From: Streptomyces sp. AA1529
GTDB taxonomy: Bacteria > Actinomycetota > Actinomycetes > Streptomycetales > Streptomycetaceae
DNA length: 32,991 nucleotides
Reading direction: 5' to 3'
Assembly (NCBI RefSeq): GCF_000280905.1
Contig: NZ_ALAP01000066.1
Coordinates: 1-32,991 of the forward strand
Shown here one piece after another: positions 16,477 to 24,094 of the stretch. A program made the position numbers and the translations under genes. The notes under the pieces were generated by a model. The model searched no databases and was not told the origin of the DNA. It was given only the letters and a program-made list of their open reading frames with translations. The number at the start of each line of letters is the position of its first letter. Within the stretch, counting starts at the first letter, position 1.

Positions 16477-16918
16477 ATGAGTCAGTACTTCGACATCGGC
16501 GACGAGACACTGTGGAATCCGTCCAACGGAGTCTCTCGCATGTTCCAACGCCAGGTAGGCGTCTTCGAAGCGGAACTGGAACTCCCGTCGGGCATCGGGC
16601 CGATGGTGAACGACGAGTGCCAGATCAGCCCCGACACCTTCGAGATCTTCGTCAGCGCCCTTCTGGCACAGCATCGAAAGACGCACCACACGATCCGGCA
16701 CGCGCTCTGCGAAGGCTTCACTGCCACAGTGCTCGTTCTGGCGGAACGTGCCGGGATCAAGGTGGACTGGACGCGACACGGAGCCGCCCCCGGAAGCCCC
16801 GCTCGACGAGGTGCAGGTCTCCACCGTGGCGGGCGTGTCCGCCCCTGCGGAAGGCACAACCTGGTCAGCGGGCCTCCGGGCGAGGGCACAGGAGTTGGGA
16901 CGGCGTATGCCCCGCTGA
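16477..16918 (+). pseudogene. DUF6086-like gene with a frameshift
   Basis: ATG 16477 opens MSQYFDIGDETLWNPSNGVS, continuing through GVFEAELELPSGIGPMVNDE and EGFTATVLVLAERAGIKVDW, the pattern of a Streptomyces hypothetical family I recall as DUF6086 (about 140 residues). Near 16771-16792 the frame shifts: the family-like tail APLDEVQVSTVAGVSAP and TWSAGLRARAQELGRRM continues in the next frame to TGA at 16916-16918. A single lost base around the ACGCGACACG at 16771-16780 explains it. Read unshifted, the frame runs on for about 100 residues of non-conserved Arg/Pro-rich sequence. A sequencing error cannot be excluded. The function of the family is unknown to me. Confidence 0.7.
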
Positions 16919-17163
16919 CGAGGGCAACCGCGTACGTCGTGTGGATCACGTTCCCTCACCGCAGTCCACCACAAGAAACGATCTACGACCGGCGAACGCC
17001 ACCGTCGCATGCACGCCCCACGCCCTTGGCACATGCACTTCCGCCCGCGCGGCGCTACCCTGATCATCTGACCGAGTGTTGACCCGATGGTCACTTTCGG
17101 TCGTTCTCGGAGCAAGTGAGCGCCCCGCTCCGCGTTCAGCGAGTCGCCGGAGGTCACCCACCC

Positions 17164-17336
17164 ATGCCCGCAGCGGTCCGCGCGTGCCCATGCCGTCGCC
17201 CGCTCCGCATGGTGTGCATCCGGAAACCAGGCGCGCGCCACCACCTTGGAAGGCGTGGAAGGGGAGAGACCATCTGCGCGGGAGCCTGCTGGTGTTCGCC
17301 AACGTGGTGATGCCGGCCGTTCGACCGCCCCGCTGA
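17164..17336 (+). pseudogene. Decayed duplicate of the small membrane protein gene at 9353
   Basis: The leader (CCGGAGGTCAC before the ATG), the start (ATGCCCGCAGCGG versus ATGGCCCAGCGG), the middle (PHGVHPETRRAPPP versus PYGAHPGAGWAPPR) and the end (GSLLVFANVVMPAVRP versus GSLLVFVYVVVPAFRL) align with the gene at 9353-9550. The ATG and the conserved C-terminus are in different frames, and the stretch before GSLLVF is shortened, so the copy is dead. A TACCCT box upstream (17056-17061) mirrors TATCCT at 9169. Confidence 0.7.
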
Positions 17337-17404
17337 GCCGTCGGGCAGGGTGGGACGGCGAACAGAACGCGGGCGACGGCGACAACTGAGTGCGAGGGCG
17401 ACAG

Positions 17405-18718
17405 ATGTGGAAGCGGGGGGCGGCCGAAGAGGCCGCGGAGGCAACGGGAGTCGGCTCGGGAGCAGCGGGAGCCGGCGCGGCGGCGCCCGCGTGGGCGGAG
17501 GCTCCCAGCGTGGTGGAGCAGCGGCTGTACGAGGCCAAGTGCCGGCACGACTGGGCGGGCTATCTGGATGTGCTGGCGGGCCAGTACCTGTACCGGCTCG
17601 CTTCCCGGCCGTGGCTGGACGCCAACCCCGGGCACCTCCCGGCCCGGATGCAACCGGTCTGGCGCGCGGAGGTGCAGAGCTGGTGTGCGGCCGTGTACAC
17701 GGAGGCCATGCTCCCGGCGCCGATCGAGGACCCGGTCTTCATCTCCGAGAGCCTCGGCGACTACGCCCGGGACTGGTCCGCTCAGGACCCGCAGTGGCTT
17801 GCCGTCAATCCCGGCTCGCCCTGCGAGGCGTACTTCCCGGCCAGCCGGTCACTGTGCGCGCTGTGGAAGCAGCACGCCGACCGGGTCGACCACGTCTGCG
17901 CGCACGGGACCCTCCGCACGCTGTGGCTGGGCGGCCCGCGCTCCGGGCCCGTCGCCCGCGGACTCGCCTGCGGCGCCCTGCTGTCGGTGAACAACGGCGT
18001 CTACTGGAACTCCCTCGGCCACGGGAACGGCTACACCGACGAACGGCGGGCGCTCGACCGCTGGTGGGGCGTCACCACACGGGAGAAGTGGCAGCAGTAC
18101 CAGGAGGAGCTGCTGACCAACGAGATGAGCAGCCCGGTGTGGGAGTTCACCCTCGGTCTGCGGCACAGTCTGGCCCAGGACTTCGGCGGGCAGGTGGAGC
18201 CCGCGCACTGGCGGCAGGCGGCGGAACGGGTGCTGCGCAAGCGGATCGCCACAGCCACCATCGAGCTGACCCCGGACGGGGTGACCCGGACCGAGGGCCC
18301 CAGCGAGGAGGAGGTGGAGTGGCAGATCGACGGGGTGAAGCGGCTGATCGGCCGCATCACCCGGTACGAGTCCCGGTTCCGCGCCGACGGGCTGCTGCCC
18401 GAGGGGCGGTTCGTGCGCTCCGCGGCGGCCTGGGACTACGGCCGCGCCGCCAACATGGCCCGCTTCGGCCTGGCGTCCCGCTTCTGCACACTGCCGGAGG
18501 CCGAGGACGCCGTCCTGCGCGCCGGCCGGGTCAGTGCGGTCGGCTACCGCTCCTGGGAGGACTTCTCCGCCGGGTACATCCTGGGCCGCTGCCTGCACTT
18601 CGACGAGGAGGAGTTCGGGTCGTGGTACGAGGACATGCTGACCGCCCACCGCGTCCTGACCACCGACCCCGAAAGCCCCTGGCTGACGCTCCCGTTCCGC
18701 GCGGGCGACGGCAACTAG
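17405..18718 (+). CDS. DUF1266 domain protein
   Basis: 437 residues, soluble, no signal peptide. After a low-complexity Ala/Gly-rich N-terminus (about 1-40), the C-terminal part has the DUF1266 signature: AAWDYGRAANMARFGLASRF, later EAEDAVLRAG and SWEDFSAGYILGRCLHFD (about 335-405). Its molecular function is unknown; relatives include E. coli YbeR/YbeU, and the family recurs near polymorphic-toxin loci. ATG 17405 is preferred over the in-frame GTG at 17390 because GAGGG lies eight bases upstream. It follows the dead membrane-protein copy by about 70 bp. Confidence 0.85.
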   Translation: MWKRGAAEEAAEATGVGSGAAGAGAAAPAWAEAPSVVEQRLYEAKCRHDWAGYLDVLAGQYLYRLASRPWLDANPGHLPARMQPVWRAEVQSWCAAVYTEAMLPAPIEDPVFISESLGDYARDWSAQDPQWLAVNPGSPCEAYFPASRSLCALWKQHADRVDHVCAHGTLRTLWLGGPRSGPVARGLACGALLSVNNGVYWNSLGHGNGYTDERRALDRWWGVTTREKWQQYQEELLTNEMSSPVWEFTLGLRHSLAQDFGGQVEPAHWRQAAERVLRKRIATATIELTPDGVTRTEGPSEEEVEWQIDGVKRLIGRITRYESRFRADGLLPEGRFVRSAAAWDYGRAANMARFGLASRFCTLPEAEDAVLRAGRVSAVGYRSWEDFSAGYILGRCLHFDEEEFGSWYEDMLTAHRVLTTDPESPWLTLPFRAGDGN

Positions 18719-18849
18719 TGCGGTGAGCGGGGAAGTCCGCCGGATCGGGGCACGGAATCGTCGCCAGGGTCGGTGCGGTCCGCCCGGCTCGCCGCAGACA
18801 TGTCGTACCGGCCCGAACGGCAAGGTTCCCGGGGGAATCTCCCGTCGGC

Positions 18850-18855
18850 TATCGT
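18850..18855 (+). promoter_or_regulatory. Possible -10 element of a leaderless transcript (TATCGT)
   Basis: TATCGT ends seven bases before the GTG of the LysE-family gene, the spacing expected if transcription begins at or next to the start codon. No Shine-Dalgarno sequence is visible, which agrees with a leaderless mRNA. Confidence 0.45.
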
Positions 18856-18862
18856 CCGGCCC

Positions 18863-19510
18863 GTGCCCGTGAACCTGAGCCTGGTCGTCGGATTCCTGAC
18901 TCTGTCAGCGGTGCTGTCGGCGATCCCGGGGCCCGCCGTCCTGCTCGCGACCAGCCGTGCCATCACGCTGGGGCGTCGATCCGCCATGTGGATCGTGCTG
19001 GGGAATGCCCTGGGCGGACTTGTGCTGCTGGCGCTCGTAGTCGCCGGCCTCGGAGCGATCGTCGCGACCTCGGCCAAGCTCTTCATGGCGGTCAAGGTCG
19101 CGGGCGCCTGCTACCTCCTCTGGCTGGGCGTCGGTGCGCTGCGGGCCGCCCGGTCCGGCTCCGAGGACGGGCCCTCGGCCACAGTCGATGTCCCGGGCGG
19201 GACGTCGAGGACGCGATCGGTGCGCCAGGGCTTCCTGGTCGGTGTCGCCAACCCGAAGAGCGTCGTGTCGCTGATGGCCGTCCTTCCCCAGTTCGTCGAC
19301 CACTCGCTCGGACATCCTGTCGCCCAGCTGCTGATCACCGGCCTCGCGGGAGGCGTCACCCAGGCGCTCATCGAGACCACCTGGGTCTGTGCGGCCGGCT
19401 CCCTGCGGAGCTGGTTCCTGGGGAGGAGACGCCGTATCCGGGCGCTGAAGGCCGGCGGCGGGGTTGCCATGGTCGTGTTCGCCGGCAGGCTCGCGCTGGA
19501 AAGACCGTAG
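18863..19510 (+). CDS. LysE/RhtB-family amino-acid exporter
   Basis: 215 residues, standard for this family of exporters of amino acids and similar small metabolites. The N-terminus has the family motif SAVLSAIPGPAVLLATSRAI, followed by GNALGGLVLLALVVAGLGA. A cytoplasmic loop of about 25 hydrophilic residues precedes GFLVGVANPKSVVSLMAVLP, the second family motif. About six membrane segments are predicted. GTG 18863 is chosen from the promoter spacing; GTG 18869 is possible. The frame is open further upstream but that part is Arg-rich shadow. Substrate unknown. Confidence 0.9.
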   Translation: MPVNLSLVVGFLTLSAVLSAIPGPAVLLATSRAITLGRRSAMWIVLGNALGGLVLLALVVAGLGAIVATSAKLFMAVKVAGACYLLWLGVGALRAARSGSEDGPSATVDVPGGTSRTRSVRQGFLVGVANPKSVVSLMAVLPQFVDHSLGHPVAQLLITGLAGGVTQALIETTWVCAAGSLRSWFLGRRRRIRALKAGGGVAMVVFAGRLALERP

Positions 19511-19573
19511 GCCCAGCACGGACCGCGCACGCCGGAGCTGCGCGCGCCCCAGCCGGTGCGGGACGATGACCGC

Positions 19574-20029
19574 ATGCGAACCCGATCCCTGCCGAGCGGG
19601 CCCCGGCTCCCGTCCGGCCACCCTGCACGACCGGTACGCCCGGTTCTCGTCTACGACGGGGACTGCGCCTTCTGCACCGCCGCGCTCCGCTTCGGCGAAC
19701 GCCATGTGCGCCCCCGCTGTGCGAGCGAACCGTGGCAGTCCGCCGACCTGGCCGCGCTCGGAGTCACCCGCGAGCGTGCGGAACACGAGGTGCTGTGGGT
19801 GACCCCGGCCGGCACCGTGTACGGCGGCGCGCAGGCAGTGGCGAAAGCACTGCTCAGCGCGGGCGGCCCCTGGGCCGTCGCCGGCGCCCTACTGACCCTG
19901 CCGCCCGTCCGCTGGGTCGCCCACCTGGGCTACCGCCTCATCGCCGCCAACCGGCACCGCCTCCCGGGCGGCACGGCCGCGTGCGCCGTCATCCGACCGG
20001 GCAACGGACACGGACACGCTGCCGGCTAG
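19574..20029 (+). CDS. DCC-family thiol-disulfide oxidoreductase-like protein (DUF393)
   Basis: 151 residues. VLVYDGDCAFCTAALRF carries the defining D-G-D-C-x-x-C motif with Cys31 and Cys34; the rest (VLWVTPAGTVYGGAQAVAKAL, then VRWVAHLGYRLIAANRHRL) is the usual DUF393 fold. A thiol redox role is presumed but unproven for the family. ATG 19574 follows GACGAT by seven bases, so a leaderless transcript is possible. The stop TAG shares the tetranucleotide CTAG with the stop of the convergent gene, leaving no room for a terminator between them. Confidence 0.88.
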   Translation: MRTRSLPSGPRLPSGHPARPVRPVLVYDGDCAFCTAALRFGERHVRPRCASEPWQSADLAALGVTRERAEHEVLWVTPAGTVYGGAQAVAKALLSAGGPWAVAGALLTLPPVRWVAHLGYRLIAANRHRLPGGTAACAVIRPGNGHGHAAG

Positions 20030-21102
20030 TTGATGGCTTGGATTTCCTGGACGGTGACGTCCTGCCGGCCGCCGAACTCACCGTTCGGCAGATCCTCGGC
20101 ACCCGCACCGCCGCTGCCCTCCCACGACGCCGTCCACGTCAACGTCGAACGCAACGAATAACTCCCCGCACCCCGGGTGGCCCTCAGATACGTCACCCCG
20201 CACGGCGGCGTCTTCTTCCCGCTGCCCTTCACATACTCCGTACCGATGCTGCCGTCATCCTCGACGTTGCACTCGCCCGAACCCGGATGCAGCCTCGCGC
20301 TGTCCGTGCCCGGATCCAGCCGCAACGCCTCCGGTTCCACCGTGGTCCGCGCCCAGATCTCCCGGCCCCCACCCAGATCCACGGACGCCCGCACCGACAA
20401 CCTCCTGTAGCGGCCCTCGTCCAGCCACACCCACGTCGGCAGATTCACCGTCTGCCGGCCCGCAGGATTCATCTCCACCCGCGTATCCGGCACCCGGATC
20501 CGCGCATACGCCAGCCTGGACAGGATCTGCGGACTGATCGCGTTCTCCACATCCGGCACCTCCCCGTTCTCCACCCAGAACGGCAACTCCGTACACGACT
20601 GAGCCTTCGCCGCATCCTCCTCATCCGGATTCGGCACCGCCGCCCAGAACCGCCCCTCCCCCTCCTTGTCCAGATTGTAATTGTCGTAATCCCGCGACTC
20701 GTACTTGTCCCGAATCGCCAGATCCGTCTCCTGCTTCTGCCCACCGTTGTCCGGATCCCGCCCCGTCACCGAAAACGGCGAATCATCAATCTTCTCCTTC
20801 AACTCCCGAGGAGAATACTTCGGCGCATACCAACACGGCGGCGGCGACCAATCCCCACCCGGAACCGAAAGATTCCCACCCCCACCCCTATCACTGCCGC
20901 CCGCACCACTGCCGGAGTAACTGACCTCCCGACGCCCACCAGCCCCAGCGACAGCCTCCCTGCCCTTGAGACCGCCCCGCTGGTATTTCGCTCCTGCAGC
21001 TTCCCGGCCATCACCGTTCGCCCTGGCGGAAGTCGTGAACGCACCGACCGTAGCGGTACACAGGACCAGCACGAGCGCCGAATTCTTTACTATCCTTTGC
21101 AC
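20026..21102 (-). CDS. Conserved secreted protein of unknown function
   Basis: 358 residues. A basic start and hydrophobic core with an AFTTSARA-N cleavage site (after residue 28) indicate Sec export. A Gly/Ser-rich linker leads to WSPPPCWYAPKYSPRELKE, then a Tyr/Asp-rich stretch, LPTWVWLDEGRYRRLSVRAS and a C-terminal beta-rich part ending with WTASWEGSGGAGAEDLP and DVTVQEIQ. I recall close relatives in many Streptomyces, all hypothetical. Four Cys could form two disulfides. The GTG at 21102 lies inside the end of the lipoprotein gene (13-base overlap), so the two are co-translated and probably work together at the cell surface. Confidence 0.85.
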   Translation of the reverse strand: MQRIVKNSALVLVLCTATVGAFTTSARANGDGREAAGAKYQRGGLKGREAVAGAGGRREVSYSGSGAGGSDRGGGGNLSVPGGDWSPPPCWYAPKYSPRELKEKIDDSPFSVTGRDPDNGGQKQETDLAIRDKYESRDYDNYNLDKEGEGRFWAAVPNPDEEDAAKAQSCTELPFWVENGEVPDVENAISPQILSRLAYARIRVPDTRVEMNPAGRQTVNLPTWVWLDEGRYRRLSVRASVDLGGGREIWARTTVEPEALRLDPGTDSARLHPGSGECNVEDDGSIGTEYVKGSGKKTPPCGVTYLRATRGAGSYSLRSTLTWTASWEGSGGAGAEDLPNGEFGGRQDVTVQEIQAIN

Positions 21103-21782
21103 TGCTTCACCGCCTTCCCCTCGAACTCGAAGGTGCGCGCCCTCCATGGATCTGCGGCATTCTCGGACTTCTCCATGACCAACCAGAACCGCATGTAGCT
21201 AGACGCATTCTCTTCAGTGCGCAGAACTTTTCCGCTCTTGATATCCTTGCTGAATAGCTTCGACTGGTCAATACAGAAAGAAATCTCTGCGAGCTTTCCG
21301 TCCACAACATCACCGATACGTTCACGGTAATAGCGATCTGTCCCAGTGACTGTGTGGCCTTTTTTGACGTCCATCTTGATAAGATTCGTCGCATATTCCT
21401 GCGCGGTATGCAGAGGCACCACATGCTTCGCCAGTACCGGATCCTTCGGGTCCTGCTCGACCGTGCCGTGCATCAGCGCCCGCATATAGTCCGCTGCCCC
21501 GTCCAGCGCGGCGGCCTTGTCCGGATCCGAGGGCTGGTCCCAGTCGAACACCAACTCAAGGTCGTCCGGCAACTCGATGTCGGACGTGCGGAAATCACCC
21601 GGCGCATCCTCCTTGCCCGGCGAACTCGACTCGGCACTCGGCGACTTCTTCCCCGCATCCTCGGCTCCGTCGATCTTGCCGCTCTTCCCGTCACCGTCGT
21701 CACCCCCGCCGCACCCGGAGACGAGCAGCGCAACGGCCGCCGCGACAGCGGCCAGCGGAACAGCGGAACGGGTCGGACGCAC
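21090..21782 (-). CDS. Lipoprotein paired with the secreted protein
   Basis: 230 residues. The signal peptide ends in lipobox VSGC (Cys24), followed by a Gly/Asp/Lys/Ser-rich linker (about 25-65). The folded part, from FRTSDIELPDDLELVFDWDQ, includes DYMRALMHGTVEQDPKDPVL and a C-terminal beta region (GKLAEISFCIDQSKLF, SYMRFWLVMEK). The acidic DDLELVFDW-P pattern with a later short-repeat fold recurs in Streptomyces lipoproteins of unknown role. The GTG at 21782 has GGGAG six bases upstream. It is the first gene of a two-gene unit. Confidence 0.85.
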   Translation of the reverse strand: MRPTRSAVPLAAVAAAVALLVSGCGGGDDGDGKSGKIDGAEDAGKKSPSAESSSPGKEDAPGDFRTSDIELPDDLELVFDWDQPSDPDKAAALDGAADYMRALMHGTVEQDPKDPVLAKHVVPLHTAQEYATNLIKMDVKKGHTVTGTDRYYRERIGDVVDGKLAEISFCIDQSKLFSKDIKSGKVLRTEENASSYMRFWLVMEKSENAADPWRARTFEFEGKAVKQCKG

Positions 21783-21921
21783 AACACACTCCCGGTAGCA
21801 TCAGGTAACTGTCGTGCACCTGACGGTAGCAGCGCACCCCGCACCCCACCCACCGACTTCACCAGCGGGAAGCGGAGCACGACGGTCCCGAATCAGGGGG
21901 GGAGACGGCTGTGGCAAACAG

Positions 21922-21964
21922 CACTGCCGCCCAGCCCGTACCGGGTACGGGCTGGGCGGCAGTG
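21922..21964. terminator. Perfect 21-bp inverted repeat, likely terminator
   Basis: CACTGCCGCCCAGCCCGTACC is followed, after one central G, by its exact reverse complement at 21944-21964. The hairpin lies 70 bp past the DUF3039 stop and upstream of the lipoprotein gene, so it probably ends the DUF3039 transcript. No U-tract follows, which is common in Streptomyces. Confidence 0.75.
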
Positions 21965-22034
21965 TGAAACGCGCGCGGCACGGAGCCGCGGTGCGCGGGT
22001 GCGCGGGGGCGCTGAGCTCAGACGCGGGGGCGGG

Positions 22035-22331
22035 CTACTTCTTGTCGCCGCCCTTGCCGTCCTTGCCGTTCTTGTCCCCTCCGGCACCCATCGTCTCGTA
22101 GATCTCCTTGCACATCGGGCAGACCGGGTACTTCTTCGGGTCGCGACCCGGGACCCAGACCTTCCCGCAGAGCGCGACGACGGGCGTACCCTCCATCGCG
22201 CTCGCCATGATCTTGTCCTTCTGGACATAGTGGGCGAATCGCTCGTGATCGCCGTCACCGTGCGACGTCTGCGGGGTCGGTTCGACGAGTGTGCCGGTGC
22301 CCGCCCCGCGCTCGGGCTCAAGAGTGCTCAT
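22035..22331 (-). CDS. DUF3039 zinc-ribbon-like protein
   Basis: 98 residues. The conserved core is HERFAHYVQKDKIMASAMEG, then TPVVALCGKVWVPGRDPKK and PVCPMCKEIYE; Cys55, Cys71 and Cys74 with nearby His suggest one metal site. The tail is Gly/Lys-rich. The family is found throughout Actinobacteria and its role is unknown. ATG 22331 is preferred over the upstream in-frame ATG at 22340. It sits beside yqgE and murA, the same neighbourhood as in other Streptomyces. Confidence 0.9.
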   Translation of the reverse strand: MSTLEPERGAGTGTLVEPTPQTSHGDGDHERFAHYVQKDKIMASAMEGTPVVALCGKVWVPGRDPKKYPVCPMCKEIYETMGAGGDKNGKDGKGGDKK

Positions 22332-22492
22332 GCAGTCCAAGGGTACTCATGCGACCGGAACACGTCAGGCATGGGCCGGGATGCGGGTCACCCTTCGGGG
22401 GCCCCGCGCGGACCCCAGTTCGGGCCCGCTCCCGAGGGGCCCCGGGGCACGGCCCGGGCGCCGCCCGCCGCACCCCCCGGACGGCCGCGGGC

Positions 22493-23563
22493 TCAGTTCA
22501 GGGACGGGTCGTCCGGATACGTGGCGACCAGCGCCAACTCGCTGCGCTGCCTGCGCAGGACGGACCGCCACAGCCGCTCGGGAGCCGGCGAGGAGACATC
22601 GCCGGGCTCGGACTCGACGACGTACCAGGCACCCTCGGACAGCTCCTTCTCCAGTTGCCCCGGGCCCCATCCCGCGTACCCGGCGAAGATCCGCAGGGAG
22701 CCCAGTTCGGCGGCGAGCAGCTCGGGCGGGGCCTCCAGGTCGACGAGGCCGATGGCACCGTGCACGCGGCGCCATCCGAGCGGCCCGTCCGTGTCGAGGA
22801 CGGTGTCCGTCTCGGACCCCGCGTCGCCGTGCTCGGCGTCGGCCTCCGCATCCGTGCCGCCCTCGCCCACCGGCTCGGTTCCGCCTGCGGGGCTCCGCTC
22901 GTGCGGCTGCCTGCGCCCGCGGTCATCCGCACCGGAGTCGCCGGTCGGCCCGCGGTCACCGGCAGCGCGGTCGCCGGTCGTCCCGCGGCCTCCGGTGCCG
23001 GGTCCGCCGGTGGCCTCGCGCTCGGCGGACCCGGGCTCTCCCGTCGGCTGCCGTCCGGCGGTACCGGTGTCCGCCGTCGCTCCGCTGCCGGCGGCGGGCG
23101 CGGCCTCGGCACTCGTGCTCTCCGCGGTGCCGGGTGCGTCCGGCTCCCGGGGGCGTCCGCCGGGCCGGTCCTGGGATTCCGTCGCCGGTCCGTCCTCCCG
23201 CGTACGCCCGGCCCGCTTGGTATCGGGCGCGGGCCCGGCGGGGCGGCCCGGGGCGCCGTCTGCGCCGGGGGCCGGATCCCCGTCGGAGCGGTCGCCTCTC
23301 CCGGAGGGGACCACCGCGACACCCAGCGCCGCGTCCAGCGACACGGGGCCGCCCTGGAAGACGACGCCGGGTTCGCCGGCGAGCGCGGCCCACGGCTCCA
23401 GGATGTCGCTGACGTCCACCGGGGTGGGTCGGTTGAGGACCACGCCCAGTGAGCCCTCCTCGTCGTGGTCGAGGAGGAGCACCACCGCGCGGTCGAAGTT
23501 CGGATCGGCCAGCACCGGTGTGGCGACGAGCAGTCGTCCGGTGAGCGAGGACACCTCGGTCAT
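22493..23563 (-). CDS. YqgE/AlgH family protein with a long low-complexity insert
   Basis: 356 residues against about 190 for the family. The N-terminal half (1-87: SLTGRLLVATPVLADPNFDR, then VVLNRPTPVDVSDILEPWA and FQGGPV) and C-terminal half (from about 262: GAIGLVDLEAPPELLAAELG, RIFAGYAGWGPGQLEKEL, WYVVESEPGDV) are normal. Between them lie about 175 residues made almost only of Gly, Ala, Asp, Glu, Pro, Arg, Thr and Ser. The frame is unbroken, so this is an insertion in a surface loop, not a fusion of two genes. Function of the family is unclear. ATG 23563 is the start of the conserved part. Confidence 0.93.
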   Translation of the reverse strand: MTEVSSLTGRLLVATPVLADPNFDRAVVLLLDHDEEGSLGVVLNRPTPVDVSDILEPWAALAGEPGVVFQGGPVSLDAALGVAVVPSGRGDRSDGDPAPGADGAPGRPAGPAPDTKRAGRTREDGPATESQDRPGGRPREPDAPGTAESTSAEAAPAAGSGATADTGTAGRQPTGEPGSAEREATGGPGTGGRGTTGDRAAGDRGPTGDSGADDRGRRQPHERSPAGGTEPVGEGGTDAEADAEHGDAGSETDTVLDTDGPLGWRRVHGAIGLVDLEAPPELLAAELGSLRIFAGYAGWGPGQLEKELSEGAWYVVESEPGDVSSPAPERLWRSVLRRQRSELALVATYPDDPSLN

Positions 23564-23763
23564 ACGGCAATGATCCCGCACGTGGGCCGTTTGCGGGACC
23601 CAATGGCCGGATCGGGGCCCCGAGGCCGGGGCGGAGCGCGGCGCGCGGCGGCTCACGGGCCGGGCCGGGTGGGTACGGGCGGGGCGCCCGCACTCGACGG
23701 GCCGCCCGCAGGTGACCCACCGCGACCCCCCGACGACCTTGCGCAAACCAGCAATGCGGACCC

Positions 23764-23879
23764 CGGAACACCCGCACCGCAGCGCACCCGCACCCCCGGA
23801 GCACCCGCACCCCGGAGCACCCGCACCGCGGAGCACATGCCCCAGGCCCCAGACCCCAGACCCAGACCCAGACCCCAGG
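23764..23879. repeat. Short tandem repeats between yqgE and murA
   Basis: The 531-bp gap between these divergent genes contains a roughly 16-bp degenerate repeat (GGAGCACCCGCACC-like, about 23764-23836) and then CAGACCC-type repeats (about 23846-23879). Nearer murA, TTGGGT (around 24025) and TACGCT (around 24049) are spaced about 19 bp and may be its promoter. Confidence 0.6.
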
Positions 23880-24094
23880 AGCAGCTCGGCACGCGGGGCA
23901 CCTCGGGGCGCATCCGCCCCAGTACGCTTCCGCCGCAGCTCGGATATACAGCACCCGAGGTGACAGGTGGACGACCCTCCGTGTTATTGCGTACCTGTGA
24001 CAGTCGCGGACCCCCCTCGGGCTTGGGTCGGCACCGGACGAGGCCATTACGCTTGCCTGTTGTCCCATCCCGTCTCGCGGAATCGCGGAGATCC

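Noticed and set aside
9169..17336. The two small-gene copies as attachment sites of an integrative element
   Set aside because: There is no integrase, excisionase or tRNA gene between or beside them, and the similarity is that of a diverged gene, not a short identical core.
16390..17653. Overlapping minus-strand frames opposite the relic zone
   Set aside because: No ribosome-binding sites or motifs; the plus strand in the same region carries recognisable gene remains.
23764..23879. Possible CRISPR-like array
   Set aside because: Units are short, degenerate and contiguous with no spacers, and no cas genes are present.
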